Shown piece by piece: positions 34,109 to 43,138 of a stretch of 64,000 nt of DNA. Made by a program: the position numbers and the translations under genes. The DNA is from Coniferiporia sulphurascens (taxonomy: Eukaryota > Basidiomycota > Agaricomycetes > Hymenochaetales > Hymenochaetaceae). The notes beneath the pieces are model-generated. The model saw only the letters and a list, made by a program, of their open reading frames with translations, ran no database searches and was not told where the DNA came from. Location: positions 1,860,001-1,924,000 of the forward strand of contig NBBA01000009.1 of assembly GCA_002794785.1 (NCBI GenBank), written 5' to 3'. Every line of letters starts with the position of its first letter. Position 1 is the stretch's first letter.

Positions 34109-35006
34109 ATGGACGCATCCAAGGCCCCCGCCCAGGACGTAGCACCCGAGGCCGACCTGCCTCGCAGTACTCACGTACACACCCACGGACATGAACACCA
34201 TCACGGGCATGGCGACCACGTCGTGATCACGGAGTCCAACCGCGCGCATTTTGACAAGACGGCGCACACGTATGATCAGATTCCTCTTGCTCTAGAGCTA
34301 TGCAAGAAGCTTGGAAACGCATTCTTCGAGGAATATCCATTCGACAAGAGTAGCACTGTGGTCATGGATTTTGCGTGCGGAACTGGTGAGTCTTTGTTTC
34401 ATTGTCATCGGAGACAACTGAGGTTTTCATTGACGGATGGCAGGTTTGATAAGTCGCGAGCTCGTACCGCATGCGAAGAAGGTCATCGGCGTCGACATTA
34501 GCCAGGGAATGGTAGACCAATACAACTCTCGCGTTTCGAACGAGAGTATCCCTTCCGACAAGATGTATGCCGTCCGTGCGGAGCTGACCGGGACAGACGC
34601 TGACCTGGATGGGCAGAAATTTGACGCCATCGTCGTAAGTCCCTCTCTCACTTTTTTTCTCCAAGCCTCATATTCACACCTATCCTGGAAGTGCTCGATG
34701 GCATACCACCATTTCTCCTCCATTGTGGACATGACGAATATCCTCGTTTTCTTCCTTAAGCCCGGCGGGACGCTGCTCATCACCGATGGCGTCCCCTCGG
34801 AAAAGCCTCCTATGTCGCCCTCGTCCGTCCCCGAAAATGTCGTCGCCCATCAGTACGGTTACGCGGAGGCTACCATTCGCGAACTCTTCGAGTCTGCGGG
34901 TCTCACGCAGTTCAGCTACAGGACTGCGGCGCACGTCTCGAACGATAAAGTTAACTTGACAGCCTTTGTCGCAAAAGGTACGAAGCCGGCGGTGACGAAT
35001 GAATGA
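34109..35006 (+). CDS. SAM-dependent methyltransferase with His-rich N-terminus, copy 1
   Basis: Class I (Rossmann-fold) methyltransferase; substrate unknown. Three exons: 34109-34385, 34444-34634 and 34692-35006; 260 residues. A His-rich tract HVHTHGHEHHHGHGDHV (about 22-38), a likely metal-binding segment, precedes SNRAHFDKTAHTYDQIP. SAM motif I is VVMDFACGTG; motif II-like VIGVDISQGMVDQYN holds the acidic residue for the ribose; CSMAYHHF and FFLKPGGTLLITD are motifs IV and post-IV. This resembles UbiE-like proteins that are often multi-copy in mushrooms. First of three tandem copies, all with introns after motif I (phase 1) and before CSM (phase 0). It has the strongest promoter of the three. 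Confidence 0.9.
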
Positions 35007-35295
35007 GGGGGAAAATGCGCTTTGTTAATATCTGTAAAACCGATTTATTAAAATGATTATTATGCTTCTTCGATCCGGGTCGCGGGCCACGACGGTCGGC
35101 ATCTAACGAGCTTCCGGGCTTTAAACTCCAGACGTTATGGCAACTGGGTGTATAGCAACTTGTGTAATTTAATTTCAAGTTAGTATACGACAACGCAGCC
35201 CGCAGCACGTACTCTACGTACCTAAAAGAGATTAGAAACCTACCATTACGCATCAAAACACAGCCCCAATTAAGCCAGGTATTAAGCGCCTGTGT
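35007..35295. other. Spacer between methyltransferase copies 1 and 2
   Basis: No gene seen; it may contain the decayed 5' region of copy 2. Confidence 0.5.
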
Positions 35296-36149
35296 ATGAT
35301 GTCATCCTCGAAGCCTTCATAGCCAACCATCGCGACTACGGCACGGTCTAACCGCGCGCATTCTGAAAAGACAGCGCAGGCGTGCGATGATTCCTCTAAA
35401 AACCCCTTGGATATTTACAAGGAAATTGGAAAGGCGTTCCTGGACGAGTACCCATTCGACGAGAACAGCACCACTGTCTTGGACATGGCGTGCGGAACCG
35501 GTAGGCCTTTTTATTATTCTTTGAGTTTTCTGATTTAGACCGGGTGGTAGGTCTCGTGAGCCGCGAGCTCATGCAATATACGAGGGAAATCGTCGGTGTT
35601 GATGTTGATCTAGACACGGTCGATCGATATAATTCGAGTTTTTCGAAAGAGGGAATCTCACCTGATAAAATGCACGCCGTTTGCGCCGGGTATACCGAAG
35701 CGTACAAGAAGCTGAAGGGACAGAAGTTCGACGTGGTCGTTGTAAGTCTAGTCCCACTTGATTCCTTACTTTTTCCATTATGATTGTAATCATACCGCTC
35801 CCAGTGCTCGATGGTATACCCGCCATCCATTGCAGAGTTAACGCGTGCGCTTGCCTACTCCATCAAGCCAGGTGGCACGCTGCTCATCGTCGACCACGCT
35901 CTGGCGGCTCTTCCCGTACCTGAGATGACACGTCCTGTTTCTCACAAGCGCGGCTTCTCGGAGGCTACTGTACGCGAGGCTTTTGATTCTGCTAGTCTCA
36001 CGCAGTTTTCCTACCGAACTCCGGTACTGTTCTGGGAAGATGACCCCTGCTCTGCCGTCTTTGTTGCAAGTAGTAAGAAGCCGGAGGCGAAGACATGGAT
36101 GAGGGGGACGATAGTGAATCTTTTAATTGAGTCTTTTGTAAAAAGATAG
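35296..36149 (+). pseudogene. Methyltransferase copy 2, decayed
   Basis: Aligns with copies 1 and 3 over nearly the whole catalytic domain: SNRAHSEKTAQACDD, TVLDMACGTG, IVGVDVDLDTVDRYN, CSMVYPPSIAELTRAL and IKPGGTLLIVDHALA. Intron positions are kept (exons about 35347-35500, 35551-35741, 35805-36149). Three lesions point to loss of function. The upstream in-frame ATGs (35296, 35299) are separated from the domain by a TAG at 35320-35322. The His-rich tract is gone. The normal C-terminal stop (after KGTKPAVT in the intact copies) is lost, and the frame runs on about 19 residues. The Tyr-His-His of the CSMAYHHF motif is changed to YPP. Transcription of a truncated product cannot be excluded. Confidence 0.8.
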
Positions 36150-36681
36150 TGCATACCTATTTGAATACATGATAGTCCATTTTGCGCTTCGGAATGAAGA
36201 CAAGTAAAGTGCACCCCAATTCGCTTTCCATTCCATCTTCCGTGGTGGGAGGCCTAGTCTGGTCAGCCCCGCATTTAATGCTCTCCCGCCCCATTCTCGT
36301 TCGTTCTACTTTCTTCTTATTCGGTCCGGGGAAGCATGGTTTTCTCGGCTGGCTCGGCTGGCTCGGCTCGTCTACTGTCTCTTCTGGGGCCTTTCCGGCA
36401 TTTACTGTCGCGTCTTTACAGGCGATAGAAACTGAAGCAGCCCTGCGAGAGTACGCGCAGCCACGAGAAGTGGAGAGTGGTAACCGAGAGTCCTTTTTTG
36501 TGCTTTGTGTTGTTTAAGAGTATGCTAGTAGCTTATTTCGGGGCGACCCGCGTATTTTGATTGTGTCAGCTTGATGACAAAGCGGAGGCTTCGGTGATGC
36601 CACCCGTGCTCCTGAACTTAGATGACCTGCGACTCGGGATAGAGATTCGTTTAATGGCTGCATGAGCCGTACCTTTGCCCG
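36150..36681. other. Spacer between methyltransferase copies 2 and 3
   Basis: Contains a short tandem repeat ggctggctcg about three times near 36349-36377, and presumably the promoter of copy 3. No CCAAT array like that of copy 1 and no clear TATA box were found. Confidence 0.5.
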
Positions 36682-37608
36682 ATGATCAGCTCGAACGCGA
36701 CAATGCCAGATGACTTGGAGCCTTCTGATCATAATGAAGCACTGGAGAAGATAGACGTACCCCATCACTCGCACACGCACGCTCATGGGCATGGCCACCA
36801 TGAGCACCATCACGAACATCACGGAGCGGTAGATTACTCGCAAACCAATCGTGCTCATTTCGATAAAACGGCACATACGTACGAGGAAATCCCTCTCGTT
36901 ACAGAAGTTTGCAAGAAGATTGGGAACGCGTTTCTCAAGGAGTACCCGTTCGATGAGGAAAGCACTACGGTTCTAGATTTTGCTTGCGGGACGGGTAAGC
37001 TCTTACTTTATTGATTACCGAATATTGAAGTTCTCTTATCACCAACGCTTGATAGGTCTGATAAGCCGCGAGCTTGCTCCGTATGCGAAGAAGATTGTTG
37101 GCGCCGACATCAGCCAGGGAATGGTCGACCAATATAACTTACGCGTTTCGAACCAGGGTATTCCCTCGGATGAAATGCATGCCGTCTGCGTTGAGCTTAC
37201 AGGGACTGATGATGAGTTGGGTGGGCAGAAATTCGATGTGATCGTTGTAAGCACTCTTCTCCTGGTGCCCGATTTTTTAATTTGATATGCGAGTAGTGTT
37301 CGATGGCATATCATCACTTCCCATCTATCGAGGATGTAACGCGTACACTTGTTTTCTTCCTCAAGCCCGGAGGGATGCTACTCATCGCCGACCGCGTTCT
37401 TTCGGACAAGCCTCCTGTGCCTGTTCCCGAAATTGAGCATGTCGTTCCTCACAAGGGTGGCTTCGCAGAGTCCACCATACGCGAAGTATTTGATTCTGCA
37501 GGTCTCACACAGTTCGCATACAGACAGGCTGTGCGTGCCTCGAATAGCGAACGCGAGGTGGTCGTTTTTGTCGCAAAAGGCACAAAGCCTGCAGTAACAA
37601 CTGAATGA
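36682..37608 (+). CDS. SAM-dependent methyltransferase with His-rich N-terminus, copy 3
   Basis: Intact paralogue of the gene at 34109. Exons 36682-36994, 37056-37246 and 37297-37608; 271 residues from the first ATG, or 264 from the in-frame ATG at 36703. The His-rich tract HHSHTHAHGHGHHEHHHEHH is longer than in copy 1. It is followed by TNRAHFDKTAHTYEEIP, motif I VLDFACGTG, IVGADISQGMVDQYN, CSMAYHHFPSIEDV and FFLKPGGMLLIADR. The C-terminus KGTKPAVTTE matches copy 1. Copies 1 and 3 are closer to each other than to copy 2 in conserved motifs. Function is unknown; metal responsiveness is a guess from the His tract. Confidence 0.9.
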
Positions 37609-38425
37609 AGGGACTTAGTTTTAATGGGATTTGTAGGATAAACGCAACTTTTTCTAGTAGGTCTGTGGCTGGCTCTTAGTAAACTCTTGAACTTTAGACG
37701 TGATTTCCCGGGTACAGGCTTTAATTCGTCCAGCGCCACTCAGAAACGATCTGAGAACTGTGCCCTTGATGAACAGCTCGTTATCGGACACTACCGCAAA
37801 TGTCTGCTGACCGGAAACTGAAGACGCATTATGCCAGCGACTTTGCTTTATATATGCTATCGGATTAGTTCCGTGGCATCTCGGAACTCCCACTTCAGGA
37901 GCTCATAGGATTGATCCTATGTCATGGGCCATGATGCACCTGTTAACTCATACTCTGGTTTCCCATGCTGAAAGTCCTATTACTTCATGGGCAGAGAAAA
38001 GCTCCGGTCAGTGACTTCTTGCAGGGATTAAGAACACATCGTAGTTTTCTAAATCTCCGGTCCGAACCTTTCCATACTTTTCTGAACAAAAAAAATCAGT
38101 CGCTTCACGGGAAGTGCCGTTGACTCCTTTGTGTGGTAGTGCCGGTATGGGAGTTTGAAAGAATCGAACAGGAGATGTGATATGTACCGGGATATTTAGA
38201 AAAGGCTGGCAAGTCCGGCTATCCTTGGCTGATCCCGGAGATTTGTAATCACATTCGCTCTCTTCGGCAATCACCGTCCAGCCTGGTAAGAAGTCCGAGT
38301 CCATTTGATTGTCCCGAGTTCTGACCTCAAGTTTGATAAGTTCTCTTCCCCAGACTTAGCCTTCAACCAAGTATCCCTACCTGAAGCCAAGTAGCGGGCT
38401 CGTGTGCCCCTGGCTCCAACAAATT
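37609..38425. other. Intergenic; possible minus-strand gene relic
   Basis: Two minus-strand frames (38304-38008, MDSDFLPGWTVIAEESECDY..; 37893-37654, ..FAVVSDNELFIKGTVLRSFL..) could be exons of a small gene, joined by an intron of about 180 nt (GTGTTC..ATAAAG). The intron would be unusually long here and no family was recognised, so this is left as a possibility. Confidence 0.25.
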
Positions 38426-39260
38426 ATGCCGCCCGCAAAAGATGCTACGATGGATAGCTCAAGCTCCGGCAGGGTCACGCCATTGCTATCTCTTCGTCGA
38501 AAGCTCGTACCATACCTGTCGAAAGCATCACACCTTTCAGCTCCATTTATATCTTCATTCCTGCTTGTGCATCTATCTGCACCGCTCGTGGCGGGATTAG
38601 GAGGGCCTTCGCTGTCGTCGAAGGTTATGGTACGTATGTTTACTGGTTTTGTCCTCGTACGGAGAAAAGGACTGAATCAACGTGCTGTAGCTCCTGGGTC
38701 GTGAATACTATCAGGGCCAGGCTAATGAGATACTCCTCGTCTTCGCACCTATCGTGGTGCATGTCTCTGCTTCCACCCTTAAGCGCTTAATTTCTCCCAT
38801 CAGCCCTCGGCCGGCCACTTCTCTCCTCACTATTGCCGGCTATGCTGGCGCGCTTCTCCTTCCACTGCACGCGCTCATACATCGCTTCTACCCGACAGAC
38901 CCGACACCGCCCATCGCTTCTTTGGGTCCTGCGCAACTGGACTTCTCGTTCGTTCAATACGCTTTGCACACGTGGCCAATACGCAATACGCTTTTCTATG
39001 CTGGACTTACGTCCGCTTTGATCTTTCACGTGATCGAGGGCAACGCGCTAATGTGGGACTTGTATCTTGCACGTCCTGGCTCAGGAGGGCGCTTTAAGAA
39101 GGAGAATATTCGCTGGCGTAGATCGCTTGGTGCAATAGGTGTCGTTGCATCGCTATACGGCTTATACTCGATCTGGTCGGAACCACTGGCGATGCCGCTG
39201 CCTTCTCTCCTTCGCCGCTTCGATGCAATCTTCCGAAAGTCGTTGATCTTTCAAATGTAA
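38426..39260 (+). CDS. Mcp1-like mitochondrial outer membrane protein
   Basis: Fungal Mcp1 (Mdm10-complementing protein) is a multispanning mitochondrial outer-membrane protein in lipid homeostasis, linked to Vps13 recruitment in yeast. Two exons: 38426-38629 and 38691-39260; 257 residues. The N-terminus is polar (MPPAKDATMDSSSSG). Hydrophobic segments follow: APFISSFLLVHLSAPLVAGL, EILLVFAPIVVHVSASTLKR, LLTIAGYAGALLLPLHALIH, TLFYAGLTSALIFHVIEGNA and LGAIGVVASLYGLYSIW. The pattern with His residues within the membrane segments (VHLSAPLVAGL, HALIHR) fits the MCP1 transmembrane family. The basic loop (RFKKENIRWRRS) is consistent with a cytosolic face. Confidence 0.8.
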
Positions 39261-39628
39261 AGCGAGATCATCTTTGTAGGCATACTCGAGCCACTTATTT
39301 TACACGTATAACCTGTACGACACTGTCAACGGTCCATGACACGAGAAAGGAAGGGACACGAATGAAACAAGAAAGGTAAGGAGAGGAGAGGGAAGGAGAG
39401 GCGAATGGAGAGGTGTGTGATAGGCTACAATGAAAAGCAAGGGTCATTCATATAAGAAAAACAGCCGTGAGGGTCAGCGGACTCGAAGAACGTAACAGAA
39501 TAAGTATAAAACAATAAAGACATGTCTAATCAACGTGCATGATGCTTCCAACATGCAGCGATGTTTTGAATGATATACAGGCGAAAAAGATGCATGGTAA
39601 AAATGGTGAAAGGGGAATCAAGGTGCGC
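39261..39628. other. Convergent intergenic region
   Basis: Purine-rich stretch (39360-39420) between two convergent genes; no feature recognised. Confidence 0.5.
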
Positions 39629-41881
39629 TCAGTAGCGCCCCTGGGCATAATAACCGTAATCATCATATCCGTGAATGCCGTCGTTGCGGTCATAATTGCG
39701 GTCTGGTTCGAGTACGTCCGTCCGGGAGATTTCGCCCAGTGCGGTAAAGCTCAGTGCGGATTCAGGGAGGACGGCCGAACAACTAAGTTCGAAATCGAGG
39801 TCGAGGTCGGGGTGCGATAGGCATGGCGTGCACTGGAGGTGGTATGCGTGTCCGTCGGGAGCGTCATCTGGGAACAACTGGACGCTCTCCAGTAGCCGCT
39901 TGTACGTTACGAGGCCGGGTTCAGATGTGTACATGCCCTCGAATGCATCGTTGTATGTTTCGATCTGCATCCGAGACGAGTCATCAGGCTTTTGTTGTGC
40001 GAAGACAGAGGTGGCATCCATGCCCTGAACTGGATCTGTCCCTAAGTTCGCGTCTATCTGGCTATCCGATACGATACCAACGGAAGTCTGGCCCTGAATC
40101 CACAGCGCCGAAATAACGTCGAGCGGCTGCTGCTGCGGTGAGAAGACGTCTGTTGGGGGGATGGTCGTCTGGCCGGACTGCTCCGCTACCGGTGGACCAA
40201 GCATGCTCATGTCGATATCAAGGTTCGTATCGTACCCTTGTAGGTATTCGCTACCAGTCTTATTGATTACGTCCATTAGTTTACGTCCCCCGGCACCTGG
40301 GTTGAATTTACGCACCATCACCATACTGTCATCCGGATAAGTGACGAGGGGTGCCGGTCCAGCCGGTGCTACGAACCCATGTGCCCCATTGTCTTCTTCA
40401 CTCCCTGGGAGCACGGAAACGTAATCATCTTCTGTCGTGAAGCATCCAAGCGCTGAGAGGTCGTGTGTGGACAGGGACTGGGCGCTAGAGAATGGAGACA
40501 ATCCTGGCGCATCCAAATCTTCGGGGAACAAGTATGCGTACGTTTCTGTCTGCTCCTGCGGGGTGGATGAGGGTGCGATAGGTTGAGGAATGGGCGTCGG
40601 GGGGCAGGATGTGGGGCGTGTGATAAAGGGGATGGACTGAGGGTACCTTACAGGGACAGGGTAATGTGCATGAGGCTGTGGCCGGTACCTTGGGCTCTCG
40701 AAAGTAGCCGATGTGTCGAAAACGGGTGCTGAAGGAGAGCGAGGAATAGACGGCAGTTCTGCGGCTCGCATGCGTGTTGGGACCGAAAAGTTGAGCCTCG
40801 GTACGGGTGGAACGCTGGGGGGAACCGGGACAGACACAGGTTTCGCCAGGGGTGGAGAAAGCATCAGAGTAGACATTGCGTCCGTAACACTCGAGTGTTC
40901 GTGGAGCTGAGACAACGACCTTACAGGCGTAGGCATCTGGAGTTCGGCATCGGCAAGGATTGTGTTTGGTGTACTATCAAAGCTAGCTTCCGCGCTCAAG
41001 TTCTTTGAGCGGAGCGACGCAGTAGATGGAGACGCGCTGTGGGATCCCCAGTGAAATAGATTTTGAATCATAGCGTCATCCAATCCGCCGTTCCGAACCG
41101 CCAAAGTGGACGCGGCCTCTGGGCTAGCACTTTCCTGCGTTTGCCGATTCCATTTGTCGTCCTCGGGACTTGGCCTCCTGTGCGATCTCTGGCGAACAGG
41201 ACGATAACGATAGTTGGGATACTTTGCCGCGTGCTCAAGCTTCTCGCGCTCTGCTCGCTCGACCCATGGCTGTTTCTCAACTGCGTTCATCTTGTTCCAT
41301 ACTTCGCTCGCCAGCTTCGACAGTGACACACCCATCTCGTCATCCTCCCCGCCCTCGCTTCCGTTCGAATTGCTAGTACGCCGCGTCACGAAGTCCGTCC
41401 GAAAGAGAATAAAAGAGTTCTTCGGACGCGGGATGTAATCCGCGTTTTCCGCGAGCTTGCGTGCAATTTTACGCTCAGTCGATGAGCGGGCGGCGCGCGT
41501 ACCCCTTCCTGCCGCCACCGCATTGCGCAGAGACGGCTGGAAGGTGGACGAAATACGGTCGGTGCAGGTAGTCTGGTCCCGAATAACGCATGGCTTCGAA
41601 AAAGCCGGAAGACTGGATAAGACAGACGGCATGGGCGGGAGCGGAGCCTGCCGCCTCTGCCCTATGCTCGAGAGCGCTGTGGGGTGCATATCGAAGCCGC
41701 TAACGTCGAAGAAGGGGTATATGTTGTCGCTTGTGAGTTTGGCTTTAGCATCATCAGATGTGGGCTCCCATCCCTGGACGTCCACACCCCCGATGCACCG
41801 GATGGCTGGCATACCGAGTGTCGCGTATGTTGTAGTTGCGTATGTTGTAAGATCTGTGACGGATACACATAAATATTTCAT
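39629..41881 (-). CDS. MATA-type HMG-box transcription factor
   Basis: Nuclear DNA-binding regulator of the Mat2/Prf1/Rop-like group in basidiomycetes, members of which control mating or development. Single exon, 750 residues from the first ATG. An in-frame ATG at codon 24 (41812, MPAIRCIGG) is a good alternative start; the first 23 codons hold a duplicated acaacatacgc element. The HMG box spans about 149-235: YIPRPKNSFILFRTDFV (helix 1), an acidic loop (NSNGSEGGEDDE), SLSKLASEVWNKMNAVEKQP and ending YPNYRYRPVRQRSHRR, the family ending. The remaining 500 residues are Ser/Pro-rich and likely contain activation regions. No pheromone or receptor genes lie nearby, so this is not evidence of a mating-type locus. 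Confidence 0.88.
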   Translation of the reverse strand: MKYLCVSVTDLTTYATTTYATLGMPAIRCIGGVDVQGWEPTSDDAKAKLTSDNIYPFFDVSGFDMHPTALSSIGQRRQAPLPPMPSVLSSLPAFSKPCVIRDQTTCTDRISSTFQPSLRNAVAAGRGTRAARSSTERKIARKLAENADYIPRPKNSFILFRTDFVTRRTSNSNGSEGGEDDEMGVSLSKLASEVWNKMNAVEKQPWVERAEREKLEHAAKYPNYRYRPVRQRSHRRPSPEDDKWNRQTQESASPEAASTLAVRNGGLDDAMIQNLFHWGSHSASPSTASLRSKNLSAEASFDSTPNTILADAELQMPTPVRSLSQLHEHSSVTDAMSTLMLSPPLAKPVSVPVPPSVPPVPRLNFSVPTRMRAAELPSIPRSPSAPVFDTSATFESPRYRPQPHAHYPVPVRYPQSIPFITRPTSCPPTPIPQPIAPSSTPQEQTETYAYLFPEDLDAPGLSPFSSAQSLSTHDLSALGCFTTEDDYVSVLPGSEEDNGAHGFVAPAGPAPLVTYPDDSMVMVRKFNPGAGGRKLMDVINKTGSEYLQGYDTNLDIDMSMLGPPVAEQSGQTTIPPTDVFSPQQQPLDVISALWIQGQTSVGIVSDSQIDANLGTDPVQGMDATSVFAQQKPDDSSRMQIETYNDAFEGMYTSEPGLVTYKRLLESVQLFPDDAPDGHAYHLQCTPCLSHPDLDLDFELSCSAVLPESALSFTALGEISRTDVLEPDRNYDRNDGIHGYDDYGYYAQGRY

Positions 41882-43138
41882 GGACGGAGACCAGAAATAT
41901 GTCTAGCACGAACCAGAGTATAATGAATGCGGTCACCGACGTGATGAAAGAGAAAGACGAGATATAGATATATAGATAATACGAAAGCTTTTTTGTGGAG
42001 AAAAGGGGAAAAGAGGGCGGTGTGCGGTGTAGCTGGTGTACTTATAGCACTCATACGGAGGGCATGTGGACGTCCGAGCGGCGGACACGGTCTCGTCGGC
42101 GTAGCATCATCTCTCTCCGCTTTACATTCCAAGTCGCCCATAATTAAAGAGCAACCATTCTTTCGATTATTCGACTTTTCGAAAGGGGTCGAAATCCAGC
42201 ACCATTTCTGATTAGTTTCTTCGTGCTAGACATCCTATAGGGCCGGAGATATGCGCCCAGAATTGTTCGCTGATCACCTAGGGTTCAACGCAGAGGAACA
42301 TCGTGAGCACAATTAAATTAGTTATACCGCAGTGGCCGTATCATGCAGAGATGACACTGCCGTGAAAAAGACTCTAAACTCTGATCGACTTCGGGGACGG
42401 ATAACCACATTTGGCTGTCTAATGGGAGCCGAGCCACCTCCTTGAATTTTGGAATGGAGATTGGCTGCGCGAGTCGTCCTATTGTGTGCCCAGTTGTGGT
42501 AAGCCCTCCGGTGCGCGAACAAAAGGACTCGGACTCGTCTCGGACGGTGCCGAAAGTCTGTTCCGAGGACCCGATTTCGGTCTGTGACAGTATCTGTGAC
42601 CGGGTGACGCCTCTCAACTCGGCGGCCCGCCCAGGGCAATTCGCAGTCATCACACGAGAAACTCAAGTGCGATTTTTTTCCAGAATTACAGGCGCGCAAA
42701 GCCGTGCTGAACTCCATGAAATGACGCATCACTGGAAATAAAAGAGGGAAATGACTCAAATGAGACTGTCCCCCTTGGCGATAACGACGATCTCAAACAA
42801 ATACAACTGACGTTTCTATGGTGATGCGCCGCATACAGGCTCGGTTCACTAGCCTGCGGCAACTTGCTTAATCTAAGTTGACGGAACTTCAAGTCTTTTT
42901 GTTTTGTTTTTTCCAAGAATGCAATCCTGTGCCTAGAGCCCAGACGATGGTCAGGTATAAAAGCCTTGACACGTGCTCCATCGGACGACTAGACTGAGAG
43001 AACTTTAAAATCATACACTTTCACTCGCAAATCGATTGAATAGAGTAGTAAGCAGTATTCCTGATCTCACATATAAAATGTACATTGCCTTTCGTATATG
43101 TCTCGTAAAAAGGGATAGGTAGGGGATGACCAAATTAG
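41882..43138. other. Intergenic, with an isolated TATA-like promoter
   Basis: The promoter of the HMG gene lies at the left. Around 42957 a plus-strand tataaaag motif is followed by a CACGTG-like core (gacacgtgctcc), but no coding exon was found before 43139. Confidence 0.4.

Noticed and set aside
36182..36517. 111-codon frame between methyltransferase copies 2 and 3
   Set aside because: Built partly from a ggctggctcg tandem repeat; no domain; probably spacer and promoter.
39629..41881. Mating-type (MAT) locus
   Set aside because: The HMG factor is of MATA type, but no homeodomain, pheromone or receptor gene lies nearby; such factors also act outside MAT in basidiomycetes.
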